Below the pieces are notes generated by a model. That model saw nothing but the letters and a program-made list of their open reading frames with translations. It was not told the origin of the DNA and made no database searches. From the NCBI GenBank assembly GCA_015499995.1, contig JADNRV010000068.1, positions 1-64,000 on the forward strand: DNA of 64,000 nt. Reading direction: 5' to 3'. Both the position numbers and the translations under genes were made by a program. Positions 23,081 to 33,477 of this stretch are shown here, piece by piece (within the stretch, counting starts at the first letter, position 1; every line of letters begins with the position of its first letter). This DNA comes from Flammula alnicola. Its lineage: Eukaryota > Basidiomycota > Agaricomycetes > Agaricales > Strophariaceae.

Positions 23081-23851
23081 CAGTGAGTTGTTCAATAACC
23101 TCCTTGAAATGAAAGCCCCGCTCAAGTCCTCTATGGTTTCTAAGTCTAACGCCCTGCCCAAAATGCCTGCTGTCAAGTTGTCATTTCCCCCATTTCCACA
23201 CCTGCCCACTCACCACCACCTGCATCGGCAACTCCAACACCATTACCCACTAGGCATATTGGTCTGATCGGAAGATGCATGGCACCTTATACTGACTCAC
23301 TGGCTGGCATGGACCTGCTGGACGTAATGACTCTGAAGCCACCTAAAATGAAGGTGTACATGATTAGGGACTCAGAAGACGATGAGGAATTATCTCACCT
23401 TCCCTCCTATCCCCATGCTCATTCCAGCTTGCCCCAGCTCCTCATCCCTTTCTTGCCCCAGCTCCTCATCCCTTTTCTGCCCCATCCCCTCTTTCTGGTG
23501 CTCCTGACCCTGTCTCTGCTTTGTCTCCTCTTTCTGACTCTCCAGTTAACCCAAAGAAACAGGTTTCCCCCTTATGTAACAATGAGGAACACACCACCAG
23601 CAAGGAGGAGGGGGCGAGAAGGGTCCCAATGTTGTTATGAGATCATCAAGGCAACCTTCATTGCTGTTGAAGCTCCAGGCACCTTATCCACCCCTCGTGC
23701 AATGACATCGGCCTCCACACTGCCCTCAGTCTCTGTGGATGAGGATGCCGAGATGGACTATGGCCTCTCAGATATTGACCCCGATCTTCTCAACCAACTG
23801 ACAGACATGGAGAACAGTGCCTCCAAGGAAGTAGCTTCCATTGACAATTAA
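23081..23851 (+). pseudogene. possible degraded hypothetical gene (Pro-rich, acidic C-terminus)
   Basis: A plus-strand frame from 23279 to the stop at 23851 contains MAPYTDSLAGMDLLDV, an acidic SEDDEE patch, a duplicated Pro/Leu-rich block around 23425-23475 and an acidic C-terminal tail (DIDPDLLNQLTDMENS). In the middle (about 23400-23620), another frame reads more naturally as a Pro/Ala/Ser-rich linker (APAPHPF repeated). That implies a missed intron or frameshifts. I recognise no family, and it may be a remnant of a transposon-linked gene. It abuts the truncated hAT. Confidence 0.3.
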
Positions 23852-24717
23852 TTTTCTGCAGGGACACTCGTAATTTACCTTTCGTACTCTGATTTCCTAT
23901 ATTTCAAATATGTCTATATGCTCTTTCTATGCCATGCTCTCCTCCTGTGCCATACTCCAATGCTGCACTCATTTTGCTGCAATTGCATACATAGTCTGTC
24001 TTTACTGTAGTCTCTTCAATTCATTTTTGCTGGGTGGCTTGATCTATTTGGATGATGAGTAAAATGCGAATATGGTCCATGTGCCACAACCATGATATCG
24101 CACCGTGCGCATGGCATGTGTGCGCACTGTGCCATAAAATCATGTAGTTATATGTAGTTCCTACAAAACAGAAATATAACATACTTAGTTCCTCAGGAAC
24201 GACACCATAGGCAAATTTTTTGTTTGCCAGGAACAAAAAAAAACTCAAGTTTTGTATGATAGGAAAGCAATAAATCAGCTGCGTAGATTCATGTACAATA
24301 ATAGAAATAGGTGTCAACTGCTGCGGGACTACAAATGTGAATCATCTAGCTAAATTGGTACTTGGAGGGATGAGGGCCGATGCTTCGCACGGCAATACGA
24401 GGACCCGGTTGGGGTGGTATTGACATTGGCAATAGTATTAGTAATAGTATTGACATTGTATGCAATAGATTAGATTAGATTAGTGTCACATGTGACCACA
24501 GGCGCATCAATGTAATTCGATTGATTCTCATCGCTTTTAATCACACCAGAACTGCCCCGACTGTACGTTTCATCGTTTTCTCTTTTTTCCTCCGGTTTTA
24601 TGTCATAAAAAGCGAAGCTGACACTCATTTGACTGTGTAGGTAGACTTAAAACTTAATCAACGAACAATTGGATGGGTAACTTGACTCCCATGATCACAG
24701 ATTATATTACAGTTCTC
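23852..24717. other. left flank of the hAT element, no gene
   Basis: No recognisable gene. A ~43-bp string beginning gcgggactacaaatgtgaat (about 24326-24368) recurs in the same orientation at about 37971-38013 on the other side of the hAT element. A short gattagattagattag run occurs at about 24468-24483. Confidence 0.4.
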
Positions 24718-24725
24718 CTCCTTTT
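24718..24725. repeat. hAT target-site duplication, left copy
   Basis: CTCCTTTT, identical to 37503-37510 and immediately outside the TAGGGAT terminus. Confidence 0.85.
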
Positions 24726-24739
24726 TAGGGATGGGCACG

Positions 24740-24870
24740 GGTAACCCATGGGTGTCCAGTGTTCTACCCATACCCGTACCCATGCATACCCATACCCGTA
24801 CCCATGCATACCCATACCCGCAGACCCACAGGTTTTTGCATGACGGGTACATGGGTACTGATGGGTTTGG
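24740..24870. repeat. hAT subterminal repeats, left end
   Basis: Tandem ccatacccgtacccatgcata units (period about 24 bp) with inverted gggtacatgggtactgatgg copies. A counterpart at 37390-37495 carries the same words. These are probably transposase-binding sites. Confidence 0.75.
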
Positions 24871-25147
24871 CACTTCTGGAAAACCACTTTGGATCCTACA
24901 CAAACCAGTTCTCATTATGCTTCCTGCTGCATTTACTTGCTTCTTTGTTGTCATTTCAGACATCTCAATAGATAAAATACTTGATTGAACTAAATAATAC
25001 ATATTTTCAACTAAGAAATTCCAAAAAAAAACAGATGATCTGAGCGCCGTACACCCCGCCCTGATGATGGGATGAGCTAGCACGATCATCACATCAGACA
25101 ACATGGCGATAATGTAGCAGTGACAGTGTGCAGTCAGGATGGGGGGT

Positions 25148-25605
25148 TGTTACAACTTGACAAGCAATAAGATATCCAGTAGGATATATAATGCCTAAGT
25201 CGTACTTCAAGACTGAGGTCGAGGTTCGAAGTCACTTTAAGTGTTCGCAAATGACTTAGAGTGTTCAAGAGGAATCAAAGTGTACTAGATACTCAAGGTG
25301 TGATTCTCAAGATCTAGCTAAGGATACATAGTGGTACTACTCTAGTATTTATACGAAGTAGTGAGTCCAAGGTGAATAGATAAAACATGTCTCAGACACA
25401 TTATGAGACATGTAAGATATCCATCGCGGAGTCGATGAATGTGAAATAGATAAAAGTAAGAGATGAAAGAGAGAACAGATGTGAGGGATAGCTATGCGGC
25501 AAATGATGGGATCGGGATGTGGATGGAAGGTGCATAGCAAAGTGTAAGAAAAGAAAAAGTACATGCATACAAGCATGCGTGCGCGCGCCAGGTGCAATCA
25601 TAACA
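25148..25605 (-). repeat. 3' LTR of the Gypsy element
   Basis: 458 bp, colinear with 32143-32600 without indels. On the minus strand a purine run (agagaggggttaa, about 25606-25618) lies just before it and is the probable polypurine tract. Confidence 0.92.
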
Positions 25606-25642
25606 TTAACCCCTCTCTAGACAGAAGATGTCCTCGTCTTCT

Positions 25643-26571
25643 ACCTAATCACGCCTGCTTTCCAAGTAAGGAGTCCTGTCATAGGGATCATCGTCAGGGT
25701 TCCGATCTTCATAGTACCGGAAGGGGCAGTTCAGTGTCGTGTGCCCGGGATGGTATCGTCAACATAATCCGCATTGGTAAGAAGGACAGTTGACCGCTAT
25801 GTGACCTTCTCCACTGCATTCCGTGCAATGGGTGCCAGGTGGCGTTCGGGGTTGTCTCGCATAGGCTGCATCATAAGGCGGTGGTCGAAAGAGCTGTCTG
25901 TTCTTATGACGAAGAGCTGGTTTTGGATGACGATGGCTGGGTCCGGTGGTAGGTGTTATGGGTGGTGGATAAGTCGGGCACGGGGGAAGTTCGTGAGACA
26001 GGTTGACCATTCTGGCTCGAGGAGTGGGTTGTCGTGGGGAAGTTGGGAATCGATCAACGAGTATGGGGGAGTCTTGGTCTCCTGTTCCAGTCAAAGAGGG
26101 TTGTTGGCGAAGGAGGAGTTCATAGGCATTCCTGAAGGTGATGTTGTTGTTTAGTCTGTCAACCAGACTGGATGTTCGTTCATTCAAGCGGCTGGTATGA
26201 AGGGTGATAGTGTCAATGGTGTTGTTCATAAGTTGTCAGATGGCTCGAGTTTCGATAGAAATGGCACGGATGTCGTTGAGGCAAGCAAAGGTAGTGTTTG
26301 CCTCAGGGTCAAGCTGGATCAAGGTCTGAAGCAACCCGACATGAGTTCCATTTTCGAAGATTCGGTCTAAGGAGTTTTGGGTGATGGATCTGGTGATGGT
26401 TCGTTCACATTCTGGAAGATTATTCGGGTCAGCCTCACTGGCTTCTCTCTCGATAATGATCGAGCTAGGTCCTCTCGACGAGGGAGGTGAGTTCACCGGT
26501 GACTGCATGTAGGGAGGAGAGGGAGCAGAGTCTTTTAATGCTCGAGGGGAGGATTGGAAGTTCTGAGACAT
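25643..26571 (-). pseudogene. second zinc-knuckle protein downstream of pol (ORF3b)
   Basis: Minus-strand frame from a Met at 26571 (MSQNFQSSPRAL) to a TAG at about 25643, interrupted by TGA at 26236-26238 and 25759-25761. The N-terminus is Ser/Pro-rich. A helical part follows (SLVDRLNNNITFRNAYELL). The C-terminus has a CCHC knuckle (CTECSGEGHIAVNC) and a second cysteine/histidine cluster directly after it (CGLC, then RYHPGHTTLNC). A nucleocapsid-like module encoded after pol, in the position of env, is not part of the classical Gypsy plan. Its role is unknown: extra RNA binding, or a relocated Gag-like chaperone, are inferences. Confidence 0.6.
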
Positions 26572-26959
26572 TGTTAGGGTGGAAGAGGATTGGAAGGGAG
26601 TTCTTTCGGGAGGGTTCAAGTTTCGAGGTGAGGCTGGCTCTGAGTTCTAATGGATGGTCCAGAGGTCGTCCAACTTTAAATAGTCTTTTGTCCCTCCATC
26701 CTTCCCGTGGTTCATCAAAGGAGGAGTTTAATACATATCTAAGCTGTTCAATGTGATACTCAAGCCTGACTCTGATCAGTTCCAGATTGAGCATCTCGCG
26801 TTCCCATTCTTCTTGTTCGTTGTCATCAGAGTTTCGCACAGGTTTCCAGTCCAAGAAAATTCCAGGGAGATAGGGTAAGGGTGATAAGGATTTCGGAACA
26901 GGGGGTAAGGCGATGTCGTTGGTCATGATTCGATGAGCTAAGGCAGTGAGACTTGACAT
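26465..26959 (-). CDS. extra ORF downstream of pol in the Gypsy element (ORF3a)
   Basis: Minus-strand frame from a Met at 26959 to 26465, 164 aa, in a different phase from pol and starting 33 bp after its stop. It opens with helical segments (MSSLTALAHRI; EEWEREMLNLELIRVRLEYH) of coiled-coil type. The C-terminal third overlaps ORF3b in another phase. No family is recognised. It is intact, unlike gag and pol. It may be the N-terminal part of a single protein now split from ORF3b by a frameshift; overlapping phases leave either reading possible. Confidence 0.4.
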   Translation of the reverse strand: MSSLTALAHRIMTNDIALPPVPKSLSPLPYLPGIFLDWKPVRNSDDNEQEEWEREMLNLELIRVRLEYHIEQLRYVLNSSFDEPREGWRDKRLFKVGRPLDHPLELRASLTSKLEPSRKNSLPILFHPNNVSELPILPSSIKRLCSLSSLHAVTGELTSLVERT

Positions 26960-26991
26960 GATCTGGCTGTGTTCGGGATAATCGTTAAGTG

Positions 26992-29900
26992 TCAAAGGTT
27001 GTGGCGCTGCTTGTAGGTGTCCAAAATTTCCTGTGCATTGGCAAATGACTCTTCTGGTTCCCACGTGGTTTCGGTGACCGAATATCCTTCCCAGCTGGTC
27101 AAATACATCACCTGTTTGTTCCGAAGCTTCTTATGATTAAGAATAGCTTTAACCTCATATTCTTCTTCTCCATCAATGATGTCAGGAGGCGGTTGCGTGA
27201 AGTTCTTCCTGTAGATGTCGTTCTCTGTGTATGGCATGAGAAGAGTGGCGTGGAATACATCGTGGATTTTCCAGTTCTTGGGGAGTTGGAGGTGATACGT
27301 CGATGGTCCGAGGACATCTAGGATTTCAAATGGTCCTTCGCGTTTCGGTTTCATCTTTTTGTTGTACTGGGTTTTCAGATTCCTGGAGTCGAGCCACACT
27401 TTTTGTCCTTTTTTGAATGGGACGAAGTTTGATCAGCATCGTTCTGCCATTCTTGCTCTAGCCAATTCAAGTGCGGCGAGGGCTTCCCTTCGATCTTCGA
27501 TGAGATGTTTCATTCTTTCTTCGACGTTAGGAAATTTCGTATTTTCATATGATGTAGGGATCGCCAGTGGTGAATATCCGAGTGTAAGTTCAAAGGGGGT
27601 CTTCATCCTATCCGCGTGCCTTCTATTGTTGTAAGTAAATTCCATGGTGCTCAACTTGTAGAGCCAAGTATCTGGGTTTGTCGAACAGAAGATCGAAATG
27701 TAGGCTTCGATTTCTTGATTTACTCGTTCTGTGGCTCCATCTCCCTGTGGATGGTAGGTGGTGGTCAGCTTCAATTTGATTCCAAGGAGTCGGAGGAGTT
27801 CCCTAAAGGCTCTAGCAGCAAATTGGGGGCCTCTATTAGACAAGATACTGTCAGATAGGCCAAACCTTTTGTAGAGATTGTCAAGTAAAAGTTGGCCCGC
27901 TCCCTCTTCAGTTGTCGAAGTGGAGCAAGGAATGACAATTGCCCCTCCTGTAGAACCATGGTCGACCACGACCAGTATGGCATCCTTCCCATCAATTGGA
28001 GGTAGCCTGGTAATGAAATCCATTGTGGGCTGCCCAGGGTCTTTTTGATTCTGAACCTTCTATAGGCATTGGGCTTGGTTTAGAAGGTGACCAGTTTATC
28101 TTGAATTGCTGACAAGCTCCGCATCCCTTTACATATTTGTTGACAAAGGTTCGCATGCCAGGCCACCAGTAGTGTTCTTTTAGAGCATTAAAGGTTTTGA
28201 TTTGTCCAGGGTGTCCGGCGGTTGGTGAATCGTGGTACCTTTTCACGATTTCTCATCTCAGGTTTCAGTCATCCGGTATGTAGTTCCTGCCTTTATAGAA
28301 AAGCATGTCCTTTCCATCCAAATCCTCGATCGACCAGTCTTCTAGGTCACTTTGAAGATTCTTGGGTCCCTTGTCTAGAAGTCGTTTGATTGCCTCTGTT
28401 GCTTCTGTGTCATACTTTTCTGAGGAGGCAATCTTTTCTTGTAGGTCCAAGTCTATTAGGTTAACGAATAAACTTTCCGGTAATAAAGTTTGGTCTTCAT
28501 TGTCATGGTCCTTATCTGGGATGAAATCTGGCCATCGAGACAGAGTGTCAGACTGGACCATCTTGCTTCCTGGTTGGTAAACGAGTTTAATGTCAAATTC
28601 TGATAGGTAGAGTGACCATTTAGCCTGTCTTCAGTTCAGCTTCTGTGTCGACCTGAAGTACATCAGGTTTTTGTGGTCTGAGTGGATAGTTGTCATGAAC
28701 TGAGATCCCTGGATGTAGTGTTGCCATTCTTGTAAGGCTCTGATCATGGCCAGCAGTTCTCTGTCATAGATCTCATAGTTGCGTTCAGCTGGCGAGAAGG
28801 TTTTCGAGATGAAGCTGCAGGAGTGCATTTGTCCGTTTGAGTCTTCCTGCATTAATACTGCTCCAGATGCATATTTTGAAGCATCACATTCAATAAGGAA
28901 CAGTTTTGAGGTGTCCGCCATTATTAAGACTGGTTCTTCTGTGAATCGTTTCTTTAGTTCGTCAAATGATTCTTGGGCCGCTGTAGTCCAATCGAAGTTT
29001 TTGTCCTTTTTTAGTAATTCATTTAGTGATCGGGCTATTTCTGAATATGCCCAAATGAATCACTGGTAGAAGTTGCCAAAGCCCAGGAATGATCGAACCT
29101 GCTTGACTGTTTTGGGAATTGGCCAATCTCGGATGCCTTTGAGCTTCGAAGGATCCATCGAGATCTGGCCTTCTTCAATGATCATTCCCAGGTATTCTAG
29201 TTTTAATTGTTCGAAAAGGCATTTCTCTGGTTTCAGGTAGAGGTCGTTCTCCCTGAGGCATTGGAGGACCCGTCTTGTGTATTCTCACAATCGGAGTTTA
29301 TCTTTGGAGAAAATTAGGATGTCGTTCATGTAGATGATTATCCAATGTTCGATGTCTGTTTCTGACATCATGTCTTTGAAGATATCATCCATCATTCCTT
29401 GGAAGGTGGCTGGGGAATTGCACATTCCGAAGAACATGACCATAGGTTCGAAGAGTCCTTTGTTGGTTTTAAAAGCCGCTTTCCATTCATCGCCTTTTCG
29501 GATTTGAACATTGTTGTACCCCCATCGGACGTCAAGTTTAGTAAAATACTTGGCGCCTTTTAGTTTGTCCATAAGTTCGGGGATCAGCAGGAGTGGATAG
29601 GCATTTTTGGTGGTCCATTCATTCAAATACCGATAATCTTGACAGGGTCTGAGCTTTCCATCTTTCTTTTGAACAAAGAAAAATGAAGATCCCATGGGCG
29701 ATTTAGATGGTTTGATATATCCCTTTTCCAAGTTTGATTTGATAAATTTGTCCAATTCGATTTCTTCCAGCTGTGACAAGTTATAGGCTTTGAAAACTTT
29801 GGGTTCAAAGCCTTCCTTCATCTCGATTTTGTGATCCCATGATCGAGACACAGGAAATTGATTCGCAGTCTTTTCGTCGAATAGGTCCAGGTAGTCGTGG

Positions 29901-30706
29901 TATTCTGCCAGTATTATTTGTTCCAAGGTTCTCTCCTCTTTTGGTGCTTCATGTTTAAGTGCCAATGTTTGGGAGGTTGTCATTTTGAGGTTAATGTAGA
30001 CTTCTTCTTCTTCCGTCAGATTCATGGAAGAAATTAAAAGTTCCTCGAGTTCGTCCGTTTTCGTAGAGGTTTCCGTCACCTCATTGGGGGTGAGAGGGAG
30101 GTCCGCTAGTTCCAATATTGGGGTTGACTCATCATATGGTTCAATCCTTGGTCCGTTTGCCTGTTCATCTGTAATTTCTTCGATTGTTGCCTTCAGGGTA
30201 TTCCTAAATGAATCTCCTTTGGGTAATTCTCTTTTAGGAAAGAGTCCAGAGAAGTTCTGTTTTGGTTTGATTGCCGGTTGAGGTTTCCAGGTCAGGGTTC
30301 CAGCCTTCCAGTTGATCATCGGGTTCTCTTTTTGGAGCCATGGGAAACCTAGGATAATTTGGTTTTTGGAAAGCCCTGTAACCTTAAGTTGTTGACGAGT
30401 TGTTTTGTTTTTGATGCTAAAATCCAACTCGATGTAATGGGTAATCGTTCCTTCCTTGTTTCAGGTTCCATCAACATTGTTTACCAGGAGTGGTTCGTCG
30501 AGTTTGGTGAGCTCGAGTCCCATTTCTTCAGCAAATTGTCGGTCGATAAAAAGTCCCCCTGCTCCGGAGTCAAGCAGGGCTTTGGTTTTGATGATTTTTC
30601 TTTTTTCAATGGGGCCTTGAGATATCGAGCATGGTAATAACATAGTTTTATTCCGGATATCTACCACCAGTACTGAGTAAATAGATAAATATGGAGAGAC
30701 TGACAT
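26992..30706 (-). pseudogene. pol: Gypsy pol: protease, RT, RNase H, integrase, chromodomain
   Basis: Domains in order on the minus strand: aspartic protease (LLDSGAGG, about 30575); RT from about 29850 with the catalytic box YMNDILIFS at 29333-29307, Asn replacing the first Asp of Y-X-D-D; RNase H (ECDASKYASGAVLMQ, about 28895-28850; TIHSDHKNL); integrase zinc-binding H-H-C-C (GHPGQIKTFNALKEHYWWPG); and the integrase core with VVVDHGS, LSNRGPQFA (Asn replacing the second catalytic Asp, about 27840) and TERVNQ. A C-terminal chromodomain follows (VMYLTSWEGY ... TTWEPEESF, about 27110-27040). In-frame TGA codons lie at 30461, 29285, 29060, 28631, 28265, 28253 and 27433, with a frameshift near 28025. 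All TGAs sit where relatives or context suggest Arg. Confidence 0.9.
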
Positions 30707-30723
30707 CGATTCAGTTCTCCACT

Positions 30724-32085
30724 TCAAAAATCCATTGCCAGACGACCATATAGATTGTTCTGCTCTTCTTCTTCCATGTCTTCAATCAAGGCCCAGATGT
30801 GAGCATGTGCATCTTTGGCATTGTATTTCTTTTTGGTCGGTGGTTCATATTTTTTTGCTGGTTGTTTGCCCTTCTTCTTTGGGCAGTCAGCTGCTCGGTG
30901 TCCTTGTTCTTTGCAGAAGAAGCAAGCGCTCTTCCACATGAGTTCAGTTCGTTCTTCGACGCTCATGGCATCAATGTCCATGGCGTTTGGGTCGCGGGGA
31001 GTAGGTCTGGTGAAGTTCCAGGTTCTTTTTTCAGTTTTGACGGGAATCAGGATCTTTCCAGATTGTCGTGCCTTCATCCTATTCCTTACGCTCCATCTGG
31101 TAGCATAATTCTTGGCAATTTCGTACCATTTTTCGAGGGTGTCAGGGAGTGTTTCAACTTTGTCATAGATGTCTCCTCGAAGTCCAGGGTTGATTGACCT
31201 TGCAAAGAGGTCTGTTAGGGCGAATTGTTCTTTCATCCCTGTCTTGATCACGAGTAATTTGAATGCAGATATGTGTTCATTGATTGATTTGTTTCCTTGT
31301 CTGATAGTGTGGAGTTGTTCGAAGGCATCGCCTTTTTCGTCTGAGATTTCAAAATCTTTAAAGAGTTTCTTTATGAAATCTGCCCATGTTCCCAGGTTCA
31401 TTTCTTTGGTTGCTTCGTCAACATGGGAGTCGAGGAATTCTTCTCTCCAGGTGGCAGCCACCTTGTCTGCCATAAATGACAGGGTGAATCCTATTGATTT
31501 TTCATCTGTGTCGAAGACTTTCTTGTTGACGTTCAGGTAAAGCAGCACTGCTTTCATCCATGATGTGAATTTGGCATTTTCTCCATCAAAGACCTTGGGT
31601 CGGTTTAGATTCAATTCTTTCGGAGATGGAGAAGAGGTGTTCTCTGTGGACATGTTTTCATCCATATTTAAGGCAGTGTTGATTTCCCTTGTGAGGGTTT
31701 CGACTCAGGTTTCAGACGGAATGTTGTTTGATCGGGTTTCTGAAGCGTGTTCGGAATCAAATGTGTCAGGTATTGGTTCCGATGTCAGATCAAGTGGCAG
31801 TGCTTCGAATGTTTGGAAAGATGGGATATTTCCCCTTCTTGTTTCTTCGGAGAAGATACTAACAGAAAGTAATTCTTCCAGATCGGGGTCTTCTGTGGTT
31901 TCGTAGAATTCTTCGTTCGATGATTGAGATACTGATGTTCTCCTTTCTGTTCTTCCTACTCTGGTGTATTGCCTAGCAGTAGTTTCTGGGTGTTGGGTGG
32001 TAGTATCCTCAACAGGTCTTTCGGGTTCTGGACTAGGGGTTGCACTGGGTGCCCTGATAGTCCTTCAGGATGTTGTGGTGTCAAG
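30724..32085 (-). pseudogene. gag: Gypsy gag
   Basis: The open part from the Met at 31665 to 30724 (313 aa) is a typical Ty3/Gypsy Gag. It has a helical capsid region with FDGENAKFTSWMKAVLLYL (about residues 26-44) and AFEQLHTIRQGNKSINEH (about 115-132), a basic linker, and a CCHC zinc knuckle CFFCKEQGHRAADC (about 250-263), then a Lys-rich tail. Upstream the same frame stays open to about 32065 with a Thr/Ser/Glu-rich stretch, interrupted by a single TGA at 31705-31707. The original Gag therefore probably began about 130 residues earlier. The stop overlaps the beginning of the pol frame, which is in a different phase, so pol expression would need frameshifting or re-initiation. Confidence 0.8.
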
Positions 32086-32128
32086 ATGGGGTGGCCGCTA
32101 TGCTAGGTAGCAAGCAGGATAGAGAGTT

Positions 32129-32141
32129 TTAGCTAGATCTT
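32129..32141 (-). other. self-complementary primer-binding site of the Gypsy element
   Basis: One base after the 5' LTR, the minus strand reads AAGATCTAGCTAA. It is the exact reverse complement of TTAGCTAGATCTT at 32316-32304 inside the LTR, at the predicted 5' end of the transcript. I see no match of this site to a tRNA 3' end. In the Tf1/sushi group the first bases of the mRNA fold back and prime reverse transcription; the geometry here agrees. Confidence 0.7.
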
Positions 32142-32142
32142 T

Positions 32143-32600
32143 TGTTATGACTTGACAAGCAATAAGATATCCAGTAGGATAAATAATGCCTAAGTCGTAC
32201 TTCAAGACTGAGGTCGAGGTTCGAAGTCACTTTAAGTGTTCGCAAATGACTTAGAGTGTTCAAGAGGAATCAAAGTGTACTAGATACTCAAGGTGTGATT
32301 CTCAAGATCTAGCTAAGGATACATAGTGGTACTACTCTAGTATTTATATGAAGTAGTAAGTCCAAGGTGAATAGATAAAACATGTCTCAGACACGTTATG
32401 AGACATGTAAGATATCCATCGTGGAGTCGATGAATGTGAAATAGATAAAAGTAAGACATGAAAGAGAGAACAGATGTGAGGGATAGCTATGCGGCAAATG
32501 ATGGGATCGGGATGTGGATGGAAGGTGCATAGCGAAGTGTAAGAAAAGAAAAAGTACATGCGTACGAGCATGCGTGCGCGCGCCAGGTGCAATCATAACA
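32143..32600 (-). repeat. 5' LTR of the Gypsy element
   Basis: Read on the minus strand it contains a TATA box (32348-32341) and the predicted transcript start about 31 nt further on, leaving a U3 of about 283 nt and an R-U5 of about 175 nt. Confidence 0.92.
32341..32348 (-). promoter_or_regulatory. LTR TATA box
   Basis: TATAAATA on the minus strand. The predicted start site, near 32317, coincides with the sequence complementary to the primer-binding site. The 3' LTR copy (25346-25353) keeps the box. Confidence 0.6.
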
Positions 32601-32605
32601 GGGGT

Positions 32606-33060
32606 GGAAAAGGTGCAGTAGCGGCGGTGGTCCATGGTGTGGTGTGGCCTGAGTGATGGCGGCAGGTGTTGAGGGGTGGGCCTGGGTCATTGGCGGTGGC
32701 GGACACAAGGTCGAACATCGGCTGTCACATACAGCCAACATTCAAAGTAAAACAAGGAGATGACGAATCATCGTCAGCTCCTCGCATGACCTGTAGGTGA
32801 AGTGGTAAGTGGGGGTATATTTGTCGGTTATAAGTGACAGCCAGCGGTCGTCTGTGGTGTTGCCTCAGTGATGGCGGCGGGCATTGGGGGTTGGACCTGG
32901 CTCGTTGCCGGCGGTGGACATGATGTCAAAAAGAGTTCAAACGTCAGCTGTCATATACAGCTGACGTTCGAACTAATATGAAGAGACGACATTGTCATCT
33001 CTTCGTATGGCCTGTGGGTAGAGTGGTAAGTGGGGGTATGTTGAGAGATGAATTGCAGAA
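32606..33060. repeat. two tandem ~225-bp GC-rich units with hairpins inside the hAT element
   Basis: Two diverged units start near 32612 and 32843 and share tgatggcggc..., ggcggtgga and ggtaagtgggggtat (32803 and 33028). Each has a hairpin: ggctgtcacatacagcc at about 32719-32735, and aacgtcagctgt with its inverse, 5-nt loop, at about 32940-32968. No coding sense. A related GC-rich flavour occurs inside element Y. Confidence 0.5.
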
Positions 33061-33477
33061 TGAGTCGCTCTTGTGACTCATTCCGCGATGCACCTTGCGG
33101 GTCTCCCTCTTCCAGGGTCTCCCCTCGGTATCTCATACCCCTCTCCTCCAATCCTGGTCTCCAGAAAGCAAGTCCACATCCCTCAACAAGGGAAGGGGCA
33201 CGGTGCATTGGTTGGTTTGCCTCGGGTCGTGTCTAACACGAAAAAGGTCAGTGTGAGAGGTGGAGGCCAGAGAACAAGATCAACAACAATGTTTAACATT
33301 GTTGATCCTTTTTCGGCATCATCCGCGGGTGACCATTTCTAACCACAGCCTCTGTATTCATCCTCACTCACTGTGTTACGTAGCTTAGCGACCTCTTGTG
33401 AAGAGATATTACAGATGTGCCATACTTACAGTAAAAAATATGTCAATAGAATAATACGAGAGGTTTATTATTATAAT
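33061..33477. other. 3' region of hAT, with a GC-rich motif shared with element Y
   Basis: About 33090-33160 contains ttgcgggtctccctcttcc followed by agggtctcccctcgg. The same 60-70-bp motif occurs twice in element Y (about 52695 and 53055). A near-palindrome with arms gatcaacaa and ttgttgatc lies at about 33277-33306. No gene. Confidence 0.45.

Larger units (their letters stand above)
25148..32600 (-). mobile_element. Ty3/Gypsy chromovirus LTR retrotransposon (Tf1/sushi-like), defective
   Basis: Two 458-bp LTRs (25148-25605 and 32143-32600) begin TGTTA and end TAACA, differ at about 11 positions by eye, and are flanked by the 5-bp duplication GGGGT (25143-25147, 32601-32605). Coding is on the minus strand: gag (to 30724), protease-RT-RNase H-integrase-chromodomain (30706-26992), then two extra frames (26959-26465 and 26571-25643). 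The gene order and the integrase C-terminal chromodomain place it in the chromovirus branch. It carries ten in-frame TGA codons, a frameshift near 28025, and Asn in place of catalytic Asp in both RT and integrase, so it is dead. It lies inside the hAT element. Confidence 0.92.

Noticed and set aside
24731..24988. Frames over the hAT subterminal repeats
   Set aside because: They are translations of tandem ccatacccgt words, with no coding evidence.
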